DNA of 41,248 nt, from positions 1 to 41,248 of the forward strand of contig CAJJPX010000013.1 of assembly GCA_905193755.1 (NCBI GenBank), given 5' to 3'. Positions within the stretch are counted from its first letter, which is position 1. Every line of letters begins with the position of its first letter. Both the position numbers and the translations under genes were made by a program. Below, piece after piece: positions 16,171 to 25,533 of the stretch. A model generated the notes under the pieces. The model searched no databases. It worked only from the letters and a program-made list of their open reading frames with translations, and had not been told where the DNA came from. The DNA is from an uncultured Clostridium sp. GTDB lineage: Bacteria; Bacillota_I; Bacilli_A; RF39; UBA660.

Positions 16171-17070
16171 TTATCTTTTATTTTTACTTATTAGTTTTTC
16201 TTCTACTGTTAAATATTTTATTCTTTCTATGATTCTTCTTGCTTTTATTTCATCTATTCCTTTTGGTGTTTCTGAAAGGAATGTTTCTAGTTCTTCAATA
16301 TTATAATTTGATGTAAAGAATGTTGTTAGATCGTTATCCATTCTATATTGCAAAATTGTACCTAAAACTTCATCTCTTGCCCATGAACTATTGTTTTCCG
16401 CACCTATATCGTCTATTAAAAGTACATCACTAGTCATTATTTCGTCTAATACTTCATCATAGTTGTATTCATTGAATGATGCTTTTAGTCTTTTTAGTAG
16501 TGATGGATAATACACGTTTACTGTTCTAAAACCTTTATTAGATAGTTCATTTAAAAGAGCGCTTAGTATGTATGACTTACCGCTTCCAAAAGAACCACTT
16601 AAATATAAACCTTTTACTGGTTCGTTATTCATTTTCTTTTTAAGAAAGTCTTTTATATATTTTAAAATACTGTTTCTTTCTTTTTCTGTTATTAGTTCAC
16701 TAAGAGATGCATTCATTAAGCCTTTAGGTGTTTCAAAGAATGTTGTTGTATTTTTAACTTTATTTTCTTTATAGTACTTGCATGGTTTGTAAGTAAAGTC
16801 TATGAAATTTTTTTGAACTACTGGATAATACACATGTCCCTCTATTTCGTTTTTACATTTATCTAAACCTTTGCATTTGGAACAATTTTTAAGTTCACAT
16901 ACTGTTGTTTCTAGTTTAGAAGTGTATTTCATAAGTAGTTCTTCATCGCATTTAAGTCTAGCACAAAGTTTAGTAAATGTCTCATCTTTGCTGGCAAGTA
17001 CATACTCGCGTCTCAAATCATCTTGTATAGCTTTTTTACCTTTTCTTACAAAATTACTTCCTTTTATCAT
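16171..17070 (-). CDS. dnaI: Primosomal helicase loader DnaI
   Basis: An AAA+ ATPase that loads the replicative helicase at origins. The N-terminal domain carries cysteines for zinc (C58, C63, C66, C72, C97). The ATPase domain has Walker A GSFGSGKS (159-166), Walker B VLLIDD (216-221) and a sensor-like TFFTSN. Length 299 aa is close to Bacillus DnaI (311). The start overlaps the stop of dnaB by four bases (ATGA), so the two are translated together. Confidence 0.92.
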   Translation of the reverse strand: MIKGSNFVRKGKKAIQDDLRREYVLASKDETFTKLCARLKCDEELLMKYTSKLETTVCELKNCSKCKGLDKCKNEIEGHVYYPVVQKNFIDFTYKPCKYYKENKVKNTTTFFETPKGLMNASLSELITEKERNSILKYIKDFLKKKMNNEPVKGLYLSGSFGSGKSYILSALLNELSNKGFRTVNVYYPSLLKRLKASFNEYNYDEVLDEIMTSDVLLIDDIGAENNSSWARDEVLGTILQYRMDNDLTTFFTSNYNIEELETFLSETPKGIDEIKARRIIERIKYLTVEEKLISKNKR

Positions 17071-18347
17071 TTTCTAAACTCCTCTATAAAATTTTTAAAT
17101 TCTGTATCGCTTTCTGAGTCTGATCTTTCTGATTCTATTTTTTCATTGAACCAACTTGGCATTACTTTTGATTTTGGTTTATCATCTTTCTTGTATTTCT
17201 TTTTATGTTCTTTTTCAGCTAAATTCATAGCTTCTTCTGCAGTTTCTACTCCACTTCTCTTCCACTGTCCAGCAATTGTTTCTACATAGTTTTTAACTAG
17301 CTTATTATTATTTGTTTTAAGAGTGTAGTCTATTAAAACATTTACTACCCCTGGATTTAGATTTAAATCTATTAATAGAGTTTCTAATATTTTCATATCT
17401 CTATCAGTAGGTTTAGCACCTTTGTATTTAGCTTTTAAGAACTCATATGGTGAATGGCTTTCAAATACTTTTATGATTCTACCTTTCTTACTGTTGTCTC
17501 CACTAGCGCTCTTTAAATATTCTGGTTGACTCTTGAATAAAAGACTTGGTAGGCGATTATCATTATTAAATTGATAGTATTTTCTTACGTTTTTTCTTAG
17601 TTCTTCTTTATCAATATTTCCTTTTTCATTTAGGCTTGCTCTTACTAAATCTGCCATATTAACCGGATCAACTTCATAAAGAAATGAAAGGTTTGTAATA
17701 AGTTCTTTTGTTGTTTTATTAAGACATTTTTCATTGAACATTTCTTTAGGTAAGCTTGAAACCATTAAGTCAAAGTCATAATCTAGTTCAAACTTAAGCA
17801 TTAGTTTATTTTTAGATACTACTTCATCAGTATCTACTTCTAAAGCAGTATAGTTTCTACTTTTAAATACTGAATCAAATGGTACTGTTACTTCTTCATA
17901 ATCTCTTAATGACATATGAGGAAGCTTGAAATAATCATAAAGTCTATTGTATTCATTCTTACCAACATTATTATATAAAACTACATTAAATATTGGGTGA
18001 ATAAAGAATTCTGAAGCTGAGACTGGACTATAAAGTTCATAAACATAACTGCCTATTTCTCCTTCATGATAATATGTTTTTAAAAGACCTATTCCTTCTA
18101 AACGAAGACGTGCTTCTTTAATATTATCAAGTGATAAAGTCATGCTTGTCATTAAATGATGATGAGTAAGTTCACCTGATATAAAAGTATTCTTTGTTTC
18201 AGTTTGAAGTTTTAAGTATAAAGTAACTGCAGTATATCCAATAATAGGCATATAAAGCATATTTAAAATAAGTCTATCGTGTTCATTTAATAAACTTTTA
18301 TCAACTACTTGGTATATGTCAGCTGGATATAATGTTATTTTCTTCAT
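17067..18347 (-). CDS. dnaB: Replication initiation/membrane attachment protein DnaB (primosome)
   Basis: Matches Bacillus-type DnaB, the DnaD-related primosome protein that works with DnaI to load helicase; it is not the helicase called DnaB in E. coli. At 426 aa it is near the usual 470. The N-terminal winged-helix region opens MKKITLYPADIYQVV; the C-terminal part (about 300-380) has the DnaB_2-type LIDLNLNPGVVNVLIDYTL pattern. The dnaB-dnaI order is as in Bacillus. It ends in TGA, one of three genes here to do so. GAGGAG precedes the ATG, and a TATAAT box lies at 18371-18376. Confidence 0.85.
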   Translation of the reverse strand: MKKITLYPADIYQVVDKSLLNEHDRLILNMLYMPIIGYTAVTLYLKLQTETKNTFISGELTHHHLMTSMTLSLDNIKEARLRLEGIGLLKTYYHEGEIGSYVYELYSPVSASEFFIHPIFNVVLYNNVGKNEYNRLYDYFKLPHMSLRDYEEVTVPFDSVFKSRNYTALEVDTDEVVSKNKLMLKFELDYDFDLMVSSLPKEMFNEKCLNKTTKELITNLSFLYEVDPVNMADLVRASLNEKGNIDKEELRKNVRKYYQFNNDNRLPSLLFKSQPEYLKSASGDNSKKGRIIKVFESHSPYEFLKAKYKGAKPTDRDMKILETLLIDLNLNPGVVNVLIDYTLKTNNNKLVKNYVETIAGQWKRSGVETAEEAMNLAEKEHKKKYKKDDKPKSKVMPSWFNEKIESERSDSESDTEFKNFIEEFRK

Positions 18348-18385
18348 ACTAGTTTTTTCTCCTCATAAGTATTATACATAAATTA

Positions 18386-18415
18386 AAAGATAAATAAAAG
18401 TTTATTTATCTTATT
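18386..18415 (-). terminator. Hairpin between the 253-aa gene and dnaB
   Basis: AAGATAAATA pairs with TATTTATCTT, with a TTTTAATTT tail on the minus strand. It is partial termination at best. Confidence 0.55.
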
Positions 18416-18424
18416 TTTTACTTT

Positions 18425-19186
18425 TTATTCAGTATACATTTTTTTATTAAGTTGCATTTGTTTATATGCTTTAGTGTATCTTTCTGTAACTTTTTGTCCT
18501 AAAGGTGGTAAATCTTTGATGACAATTGGTATTCTTTTAAGTATTCTTTTTTCATTTTCATTTATTATATTTTTTAACGATTTTCTTATTAACCATTCTT
18601 TACTTAGAGTGCCTTCTGTATCACCAACTAAAGTTATATCGTAGTGTACACCTTCTTCACTATCATATGTGATATCGATATTCACTGTACCGTCTGAGTG
18701 ACTTGATCTTTCTATTCCGTTAAATACATCAGTAAATTCGTTTTTATGACTTTCTAAATACCTTTCTGATTCATCAAATAATTTTTCAAATTCTTTTAAA
18801 TATTTTTTGACAAAACCAGCACGTAGTTTATGACCTAACGTGTATATTTCTTTGGTTTCGTTATTTCTACATATGTATGCTTCACCAGAAGATGTAACTA
18901 TTCTGATTCTAGATACTTTTGTACCAGTTAATACTTCTATTGATTCGATGTATTCTACTTCTTTAGTATATTTTTCTCTTCTGTTTTCTCTTTTTTGAAT
19001 TAGTTCATATCCTCTATCAATTCTACTTACTAAACCTTCACTTACATTTACTTTTTTTGTTTTATTGTATTCCTTTCTTAGAAGATTGATGTAATCATAT
19101 GCATTTAATACTTCACTATTATTGATTACTTCTTCATAGCTTAAAAATGAATTTAGTCTTTCTAATAGACGATTATATTCATCCAT
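18425..19186 (-). CDS. Hypothetical protein (253 aa)
   Basis: Unrecognised cytoplasmic protein. It starts MDEYNRLLERLNSFLSYEE; residues 85-125 form a beta-rich stretch (VSRIRIVTSSGEAYIC) and residues 160-190 another (GTVNIDITYDSEEGVHYDI), with charged helices between. GGGAGG lies six bases before the ATG. It sits upstream of dnaB, separated by a weak hairpin, so some co-transcription with the primosome genes is possible. Confidence 0.65.
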   Translation of the reverse strand: MDEYNRLLERLNSFLSYEEVINNSEVLNAYDYINLLRKEYNKTKKVNVSEGLVSRIDRGYELIQKRENRREKYTKEVEYIESIEVLTGTKVSRIRIVTSSGEAYICRNNETKEIYTLGHKLRAGFVKKYLKEFEKLFDESERYLESHKNEFTDVFNGIERSSHSDGTVNIDITYDSEEGVHYDITLVGDTEGTLSKEWLIRKSLKNIINENEKRILKRIPIVIKDLPPLGQKVTERYTKAYKQMQLNKKMYTE

Positions 19187-19240
19187 AAATTCCTCCCACT
19201 TGTAACCTTATTATCACATTAAATTTAAAAATATGCAAGA

Positions 19241-19262
19241 AAAAGACACATTTAAGTGTCTT
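19241..19262 (-). terminator. Terminator of the microgene pair
   Basis: AAGACAC (19243-19249) pairs with GTGTCTT (19256-19262), with TTTTT following on the minus strand. Confidence 0.8.
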
Positions 19263-19288
19263 AAAGAATGGAGGCGATATATTTCTAT

Positions 19289-19324
19289 CACTATCAATAA
19301 TCTAGTTTTGAACTATTGATAGTG
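19289..19324. repeat. 11-bp inverted repeat
   Basis: CACTATCAATA (19289-19299) and its exact complement (19314-19324) flank 14 bases, spanning the end of the 35-aa microgene. On the plus strand a run of seven T follows eight bases later. It could be an operator or a second terminator. Confidence 0.6.
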
Positions 19325-19420
19325 TCTATACGTTTTTTTATTCTTTTTATATATTTTAAATTCAAGTTTTTCTTCTATTTCTTCTTTTGATTTGCCTATT
19401 ACCATTTCTAAATTATTCAT
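19313..19420 (-). CDS. Microprotein (35 aa), basic
   Basis: A 35-codon frame starting MNNLEMVIGKSKEEIEEK with a basic tail (YKKNKKTYRHYQ). AAGGAGAGGG is four bases before the ATG, one of the strongest ribosome binding sites in the window, which is the main reason to call it. It starts 15 bases after the stop of an acidic 39-aa frame and is followed by a terminator. Function unknown. Confidence 0.6.
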   Translation of the reverse strand: MNNLEMVIGKSKEEIEEKLEFKIYKKNKKTYRHYQ

Positions 19421-19435
19421 TTTCCCTCTCCTTTT

Positions 19436-19555
19436 TTAATTATCATCTTCATAATGGTAATCGTCTTTTTCTAAATCTTCTTCATCATAATCTTCATGCA
19501 CTCCAGGTAATCTAAAAGATTTACACCAACTTGCTATATAGTTCTTTGTTGTCAT
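19436..19555 (-). CDS. Microprotein (39 aa), acidic tail
   Basis: Frame MTTKNYIASWCKSFRLPGVH followed by a tail of D, E, Y and H. No ribosome binding site precedes this ATG. The same frame stays open upstream through a TTG near 19600, so the true start may lie there. It directly follows the 593-aa paralogue and precedes the 35-aa gene. Low to moderate confidence. Confidence 0.4.
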   Translation of the reverse strand: MTTKNYIASWCKSFRLPGVHEDYDEEDLEKDDYHYEDDN

Positions 19556-19617
19556 AATTATAACATGGCTTTTGAATGCTACATTTAAATTTTTTCTCAA
19601 TAAAAAAGTATTTATTT

Positions 19618-21399
19618 CTAAATACTTATTTTATACTTACTAAGTCTCATATGTTTTTCATTTGATTCCTTAGCTGTTAATATCATTTTATGTAGATTTA
19701 TTATAATAACATTTAATGTCTTTACTATATCTTCAATATTATCGCTTTGTATATTAATACTAAAAGCTGGTTCTGGTTTTATATTGTAACTTCTTAATTC
19801 ATTTACTAGTGAATTTATTTCATTTAATAATATATTTATTATTCTATTTTCTTGGAAGTTATTTCTATAAAGAGACTCTAATATTCTATATAGTTCAAAG
19901 TTTACTAAGTCTTTATCTAACTTTCCATTACTTAATTCTTTTAGTTGTTTGTTTTTACTATCGATTAGAGCTAGTTTTTCTTCTTCTAATGATGTATTAC
20001 GTATACTTTCTAATATTGGGTGCAATCTCATTCTAAAGTTTGATTCATATTCTTTTATTGTTTTAAATCCTATGTCTTTAGGAATTCTTAAATTAATATC
20101 TTTACTTAATGTATTCATATATTCTAAATATGATTTTACTTTATCTCTATCGCTTCTTAATTCTTCAAAAATTCTTTGTTTAAATTCTTCTTGTTTCTTA
20201 GAATCACTACTTATTTTTGGCAATACTTCAGTACTTATTTTTTGTATGTCTTTTAATAATTCATTATCTGTTTCTGTTTGCCTTCCATCTAAAATATCTA
20301 TTAGGCTATCTATATATTTTAATAAATCATAATATTCTTTACTTGATTCAGCATTTCTTTTTATTTTATCAAGTATTCTATTTAAATCAGTTAATAGTTT
20401 TAAATGTAGACCTTCTTCAGTATATACTTGTAAACCACTACTAGTTTCTAAAGCATCTATGTCTTTGTTATATTTATCAATTAAAGTTTTTATAACTTGA
20501 TTTACATCTTCGGTACCATGATAGTATTCAGCATAAACACTTATTTCATTTATTAATGCAGTTAGTGTGTCTTCTTGCTTTGCTTCAAATAATACCTTTT
20601 TAGGTACTTGATTTAGAATTGCTTCTTTAACAAAGTTATTTTCTAAATACTTGCGAACTTGGCTTCCATTATATGATAATTCTCTTTTAATAGGAGCTAC
20701 TTTTGGGTATAATATTGGTCTTCTACGAGGATGTGGGTTGTATATTATTCCACATACTGGTAAAGTTGTGCACATTAGTTCTTTGTTTTTAGTATCTACA
20801 TACCATCTTAAAGGTTCAACTTTATAAATTCTTTCAGCATACCCTTTTGCTTTATAAGTTATATACTTTTCACCCTCTACTTCATATTCTTTAAATTTTT
20901 TAGTTTCCACTACACGAACTTTTTGGGTTGAATATTTACTTTCCGTTGAAAATGGACTATCCTCCCATTTAAAATGATTGTCTACTGGCAATGTATATGA
21001 GTTTCCTGTGTATGTTTTATCTTTTTCCTTAATTGAATCTATTATAGTTTGGTCTTCTATTTCTGTAGCTGGAAAAAAACCTAATTCTACTATATTAGAT
21101 TCATCTATGTTTTTGCATATACTATTAAATTTGTCTTCAGGTAATTTTATTATTGGTAAAAGAAATTCATACCAAGTAGCTCTATGACATACTATATTAC
21201 TACGACAATAACCTTGATTTGTTACGTCCTTTTGATCAGGATTCCTATTTACAGCCATTATTATTGGATTGCTAAAAGTATCTTTATCTAAAAATAATGA
21301 TAAAGATGTTCTTTCTACATCGTTAATGTGTTCTGATACAAATGATGGTGGTCCATCTAACTCATCAATGTATGGTAATCTTATACTCACATTTTTCAT
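19618..21399 (-). CDS. Unknown 593-aa protein, paralogue B
   Basis: Same length and plan as the gene at 23752-25533. It opens MKNVSIRLPYIDELDG. Residues 70-280 form the shared domain with WYEFLLPI.KL, VELGFFP, TYTGNSYTLPV, YEVEGEKYITY and YKVEPLRWYVDT, ending LPVCGIIYN. This resembles the repeat-associated domain with a VEPI.W motif seen in many gut Firmicutes proteins. Residues 290-590 are long helices, probably coiled coil. There is no signal peptide. It has its own promoter (-10 at 21432-21437) and GGGG-type ribosome binding site. Confidence 0.75.
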   Translation of the reverse strand: MKNVSIRLPYIDELDGPPSFVSEHINDVERTSLSLFLDKDTFSNPIIMAVNRNPDQKDVTNQGYCRSNIVCHRATWYEFLLPIIKLPEDKFNSICKNIDESNIVELGFFPATEIEDQTIIDSIKEKDKTYTGNSYTLPVDNHFKWEDSPFSTESKYSTQKVRVVETKKFKEYEVEGEKYITYKAKGYAERIYKVEPLRWYVDTKNKELMCTTLPVCGIIYNPHPRRRPILYPKVAPIKRELSYNGSQVRKYLENNFVKEAILNQVPKKVLFEAKQEDTLTALINEISVYAEYYHGTEDVNQVIKTLIDKYNKDIDALETSSGLQVYTEEGLHLKLLTDLNRILDKIKRNAESSKEYYDLLKYIDSLIDILDGRQTETDNELLKDIQKISTEVLPKISSDSKKQEEFKQRIFEELRSDRDKVKSYLEYMNTLSKDINLRIPKDIGFKTIKEYESNFRMRLHPILESIRNTSLEEEKLALIDSKNKQLKELSNGKLDKDLVNFELYRILESLYRNNFQENRIINILLNEINSLVNELRSYNIKPEPAFSINIQSDNIEDIVKTLNVIIINLHKMILTAKESNEKHMRLSKYKISI

Positions 21400-21450
21400 A
21401 ATTTTTATTCCCCTTTTTAAAATTGCTCTATATTATAACATATTTTCTTT

Positions 21451-21478
21451 AAAAAGAAAAGAACTATTTAAAGTTCTT
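21451..21478 (-). terminator. Terminator of the ABC operon
   Basis: AAGAACT pairs with AGTTCTT and is followed by TTTCTTTTT on the minus strand. Confidence 0.85.
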
Positions 21479-22127
21479 AATTGTATTTTAGTTTGTAAAT
21501 TCTTTTAAATTTAAATGTTATGTAGTTTACTATAAAAAGTATTATATCTATAAATATTAGGACTACTGGTATATTTAGTTTAAAGAATAATGATAGAGAT
21601 ATAACTAAACTTAGTATTATAACGATGACATTATTTTTGAATAAGTTATTTAGTGTTATAGTTAGAATTGAATATGTTAATGGATAAATTAATGTTATAA
21701 GTAAATAAGTAATAGACACTTTATATTCAAACTTACACATTATAGATATAAGTATAAATAATAATAGATTAATGAATATTACATATAAAATTATACTTAG
21801 GGTTTTTCTTATAAACCAGTGTTTTTCGTTTTCTCTTAAAACTATGTTATCAGAACAATAATCTAAATCATAATTAAAATAGTTAATAGTAAAATAAATG
21901 AAATATATAATTATATAAGTATTTAGTAAAGTATAGATCATGTCTGCATCTTTTAAAGAAGGAACTCCGATAAGTATGTAAAAATAATTTATATTTTTAA
22001 GAAAGTCACTTGATGAGATACTTACGTAGTAATTTATAACTGAAACAATAGTTAGAATTAACAATATTATTAACCATACTTTATCTTTTAGAATTGTTCT
22101 TTTAAGTGAATTAAATTCTAGTTTCAT
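21477..22127 (-). CDS. ABC transporter membrane protein (216 aa)
   Basis: Six predicted membrane helices with short loops and an N-terminal amphipathic LEFNSLKRTILKD, as in ABC-2 type permeases. It is the third gene of a permease-ATPase-permease set. I chose the ATG at 22127 because AAGGTGA is five bases upstream; an upstream GTG overlaps that site. The start overlaps the end of the ATPase gene. Substrate unknown; probably export. Confidence 0.8.
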   Translation of the reverse strand: MKLEFNSLKRTILKDKVWLIILLILTIVSVINYYVSISSSDFLKNINYFYILIGVPSLKDADMIYTLLNTYIIIYFIYFTINYFNYDLDYCSDNIVLRENEKHWFIRKTLSIILYVIFINLLLFILISIMCKFEYKVSITYLLITLIYPLTYSILTITLNNLFKNNVIVIILSLVISLSLFFKLNIPVVLIFIDIILFIVNYITFKFKRIYKLKYN

Positions 22128-22767
22128 GTGTTTCACCTTCTAGTTTTAAAGTACCATTATCTAAGTGATAGATTACTGTAGCTAGAGAGTTTAGATCATC
22201 TTTTATGTGAGTACTAAATATAATTAGTTTTCCTGAAACTGCTTCTTCTTTTAAATAATTTATTATTTTTTCAATACTGTTATCTTCTATACCATTGAAT
22301 GGTTCATCAAGTATTAATATATTAGGATGCTCCATAATTGCTTGAGCAATAGCTAATTTTTGTTTCATACCTAGAGAGTATTTACTATATTTTTTGTCTT
22401 TTTCAGTTGTTAAGTTTACTATTTCTAATGATTTTAATATGTCTTCATCAGTTATTTTATTTTGGATTTTAGCAAGTTCTTTTAAGTTTTCAAAACCAGT
22501 TAAGTCTGGATAGAAACTTGGTTTTTCTATGGATGCTCTTAGAGATTCTGGATAAAGACCTTTTTTATTTAGATTTATATCATTATAAAGTATTTCTCCT
22601 TTAGTAGGTTCATATAGTCCACATATTAACTTCATAAGAACACTTTTGCCACTACCATTTCTTCCATGTAATCCGTATATATTACCACCTTCAAATATTA
22701 CACTTACATCTTTAATAATTTCTACGTTGTCAAATACTTTAGTTACATTTTTAAGTTCTATTTTCAT
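22111..22767 (-). CDS. ABC transporter ATP-binding protein (218 aa)
   Basis: Drives the two membrane partners on either side. Walker A is GRNGSGKS (35-42), the signature is YSLGMKQ (130-136, LSGGQ replaced by LGMKQ as in many ABC-2 exporters), Walker B is LILDEP (151-156), and the switch histidine lies in FSTHI. I chose the ATG at 22767 because AGGAGG lies six bases upstream; this leaves ten bases after the previous stop. Confidence 0.92.
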   Translation of the reverse strand: MKIELKNVTKVFDNVEIIKDVSVIFEGGNIYGLHGRNGSGKSVLMKLICGLYEPTKGEILYNDINLNKKGLYPESLRASIEKPSFYPDLTGFENLKELAKIQNKITDEDILKSLEIVNLTTEKDKKYSKYSLGMKQKLAIAQAIMEHPNILILDEPFNGIEDNSIEKIINYLKEEAVSGKLIIFSTHIKDDLNSLATVIYHLDNGTLKLEGETHETRI

Positions 22768-22777
22768 GTTTTGCCTC

Positions 22778-23653
22778 CTAATTATTTTTATCACAATCTA
22801 TTACTAGTTTTTCTTTACTTTTATACATATAATTCATTATAAATATAGTTACTATAAACATAAATAATGGATATATAATGTGTACTAAAGGATTAGTTAA
22901 GTCACTTACAAATAAATTATAGATAGAAATATTACTTGAAATATTAAGATCAAATATTTTATATAATAATAAAGTGCCTATAAAGTAACCTGATAAAAGT
23001 TCTATTCCATAAAATAAAAGTAATGATAAGATAAGCGAAATATATAATTTATGATTTTGTCTTGCAACTATAAGTGAAATATTAACATATGTTAAACTTA
23101 AAACTAAGATTTTAAATAAATTTATTAATATAAAAGTATATGGATTTGATACATTATTTGGTATATATTCAGTACTTGCTATAAAACCATTACAATATAT
23201 ATATGAAGTAATAACTATAGCTAAATAAATAATTATCATTAATAGAGATGACTTATAAGAATTCATTAGCAATTTCTTTCTAAATGTTTTATAGTTTTGT
23301 CTAGTTAATTCATAGTTTACTACTCTACTTTTGAACATATTACATACATAATAAAGCACTGGAAATGAGATAAAAATAAATATAAATGGATATACTTTAT
23401 TTAGACCACTTTCTAATTCACTTACTGTATAATAATAATCTTTATTGGTGTTTGCATTTTTAATAATATTTTCGCAGTATTCTTTTCTTTCAATACTAAT
23501 GTTTTCACTTTTACATTCGTTTATTATTTCATTTATACTTTCTATATGTTTGTTATACCAATTATTATGATTTATAAAAGTTATGGTTAGAATTAGTAAT
23601 AATATTATATATGGTATTAGATAAAATTTATATTTTTTAAAAAATAGTTTCAT
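22778..23653 (-). CDS. ABC transporter membrane protein (291 aa)
   Basis: One N-terminal helix (10-28), an extracytoplasmic loop of about 60 residues containing two cysteines (ECKSENISIERKEYC), then five or six helices. The plan fits an ABC-2 or bacteriocin-immunity type permease. AGGAG is five bases before the ATG, immediately after a terminator hairpin, so expression seems to depend on read-through from the 593-aa gene upstream. Confidence 0.8.
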   Translation of the reverse strand: MKLFFKKYKFYLIPYIILLLILTITFINHNNWYNKHIESINEIINECKSENISIERKEYCENIIKNANTNKDYYYTVSELESGLNKVYPFIFIFISFPVLYYVCNMFKSRVVNYELTRQNYKTFRKKLLMNSYKSSLLMIIIYLAIVITSYIYCNGFIASTEYIPNNVSNPYTFILINLFKILVLSLTYVNISLIVARQNHKLYISLILSLLLFYGIELLSGYFIGTLLLYKIFDLNISSNISIYNLFVSDLTNPLVHIIYPLFMFIVTIFIMNYMYKSKEKLVIDCDKNN

Positions 23654-23664
23654 AGTGACTCCTA

Positions 23665-23698
23665 AATAAAAAGATTATAAGTTTATTCTTACAATCTT
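23665..23698 (-). terminator. Terminator between paralogue A and the ABC genes
   Basis: AAGATTATAAG (23671-23681) pairs with CTTACAATCTT (23688-23698), followed on the minus strand by TTTTATTT. Only about 12 bases separate it from the next start, leaving no room for a promoter after it. Confidence 0.8.
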
Positions 23699-23751
23699 AA
23701 TATAACATTTTAAGTATTAAATTACAATTATTTTAAGTATACAAGTGCTAA

Positions 23752-25533
23752 TTAAAGTTCTTCATTTACTTTATAACTATTTATTCTTAATACTTTTCTT
23801 TGCTCTGTTTTAGCGGCAATTAACATCTTATGAAGATTTGTTATGATTGTATCTAGAGATTCAACTATTCCATTTAAATCATCGTTTGGTATGTCAACAT
23901 TAAATGCAGGTTCTGGTCTAACACTATAACTTTTTAGTTCTTTTACTAATCTATTTATTTCTTTTAATAGAGTATTAACTATACTGCAATCTTTGAAATT
24001 ACTTTTATAATGAGTTTCTAATATTCTAAAAAGTTCATAATTTACTTCATCTTTTGTAATATTTTTAGAATCTAATTTTCTTAATACTTCGTTTTTCTTA
24101 TCAATTAAGATTTGTTTTTCTTCTTCAAGTGATAGTTGAAATATATTTTCTAATATTGGATGCAATCTTATTCTAAAGTTAGTTTCATATTCACTTAAAG
24201 TTTTAAATCCTAGATTTTTAGGAGTACTCAAAGTGATATCTTTACTTAATACATTTATATATTCTAAATATGATTTTACTTTGTCTCTATCACTTGTTAA
24301 TTCTTTTAATATTCTTTTCTTTATTTCTTCTTGCTTTTTAGGATTATTACTTAATTTTGGTAATATTTCTGTACTTATTTTTTGTATATCTTTTAAAAGT
24401 TCGTTATCTGTTTCTTTTTGTTGTCCTTCTAAAGCAGTTATTGAGTCTTCAATAAGTTTTAATATATTACAATATTCTTTACTTGATTCTGATCCTCTTT
24501 TTAATTTATCAAGTATTCTATTTAAATCAGATAATAATTTTAAATATAGACCTTCTTCTGTATATAATGTAAGTCCACTTTTTGATTTTAGACTTTCTAA
24601 ATCTTCATTGTATTTTTTGATTATATCTCTTATTATTTCATTAATATCTTCTTTACCGTGATATTGTTCTTTATAGGTTCTTATTTCTTTTAATAACTCA
24701 GTAACTTCGTTTGTTTGTGGGGGAAGTTTTTCTTCTTCTTTTATATGATTTAATATAGCTTCTTTTAAAAAGTTTTCTTCAAGGTATTTACGAACTAAAC
24801 TATCGTTATAGGATACCATTTTTATGCTACAAAGTGAATCATATATAATGCCACTTACTGGTAAATTTGCACATACCAGTTCACTTTTTTCAGAATCTAT
24901 ATGCCAACTAAGAGGTTCTATTCTAAAAAGATAAGACTTACTGGTTCCTAGTTCTCTATAATCTATATATCTTTCACCATCTATTTCATATTCAGGAAAA
25001 CTTTCTAAGTCCACAATACGTTTAGCTACAAACTCTCCTTTATTTTCATCTTCTACTTTTTTTCCGCCTTTATAATAGTTACCTACGGGAAGAGTATATC
25101 TATTTCCTGTAAATTTTCTTTTACATTGTCTTAATCTTTCTTCTTCGTTTATATCTTTGACTATTGTTGATGGAAAACAACCGAATTCAACTATATTATC
25201 TTTATCAGTTGTTTTAGTAATTTTTTTAAAATCTTCTGGTGATAATTTAAGTATTGGAAGCAAATATTCATACCAAGTTTTATATTCTACTACATTTTCA
25301 TCATTATATTTTCTTTTTTTATAACTTTTATTTACTTTTGCTAGATGGTTTGGACTCTTATATATAAGCATTATTGTAGGAGCTTTTTCTTTAAATCTAT
25401 TCCTGTCTTTATCTAGCATGTTTGATAAGTCTGTTTGTTTTGCATTGGATAAAGAGTTTTGAACAACTGGACTTTCCCAACACTCGTATGTTGCTTCTTC
25501 TACATATGGTAATCTTATACTGATGTTTTCCAT
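23752..25533 (-). CDS. Unknown 593-aa protein, paralogue A
   Basis: Paralogue of the gene at 19618-21399, identical in length and alignable end to end. Shared landmarks are SIRLPY near the start, TWYEYLLPILKL, VEFGCFPS, FTGNRYTLPVG, YEIDGERYIDY, FRIEPLSWHIDS, NLPVSGIIYD and the helical half with DNELLKDIQKISTE.LPK. The helical half is more conserved than the N-terminal half. Its promoter has an extended -10 (TGC-TATAAT, 25566-25571) and its ribosome binding site is AAAGGGGGG. The ABC exporter genes follow after a terminator. Function unknown. Confidence 0.75.
   Translation of the reverse strand: MENISIRLPYVEEATYECWESPVVQNSLSNAKQTDLSNMLDKDRNRFKEKAPTIMLIYKSPNHLAKVNKSYKKRKYNDENVVEYKTWYEYLLPILKLSPEDFKKITKTTDKDNIVEFGCFPSTIVKDINEEERLRQCKRKFTGNRYTLPVGNYYKGGKKVEDENKGEFVAKRIVDLESFPEYEIDGERYIDYRELGTSKSYLFRIEPLSWHIDSEKSELVCANLPVSGIIYDSLCSIKMVSYNDSLVRKYLEENFLKEAILNHIKEEEKLPPQTNEVTELLKEIRTYKEQYHGKEDINEIIRDIIKKYNEDLESLKSKSGLTLYTEEGLYLKLLSDLNRILDKLKRGSESSKEYCNILKLIEDSITALEGQQKETDNELLKDIQKISTEILPKLSNNPKKQEEIKKRILKELTSDRDKVKSYLEYINVLSKDITLSTPKNLGFKTLSEYETNFRIRLHPILENIFQLSLEEEKQILIDKKNEVLRKLDSKNITKDEVNYELFRILETHYKSNFKDCSIVNTLLKEINRLVKELKSYSVRPEPAFNVDIPNDDLNGIVESLDTIITNLHKMLIAAKTEQRKVLRINSYKVNEEL

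Noticed and set aside
19543..19570. TATAAT just before the 39-aa frame as its promoter
   Set aside because: The predicted start would fall inside the frame, after the ATG, so it cannot serve this start codon.
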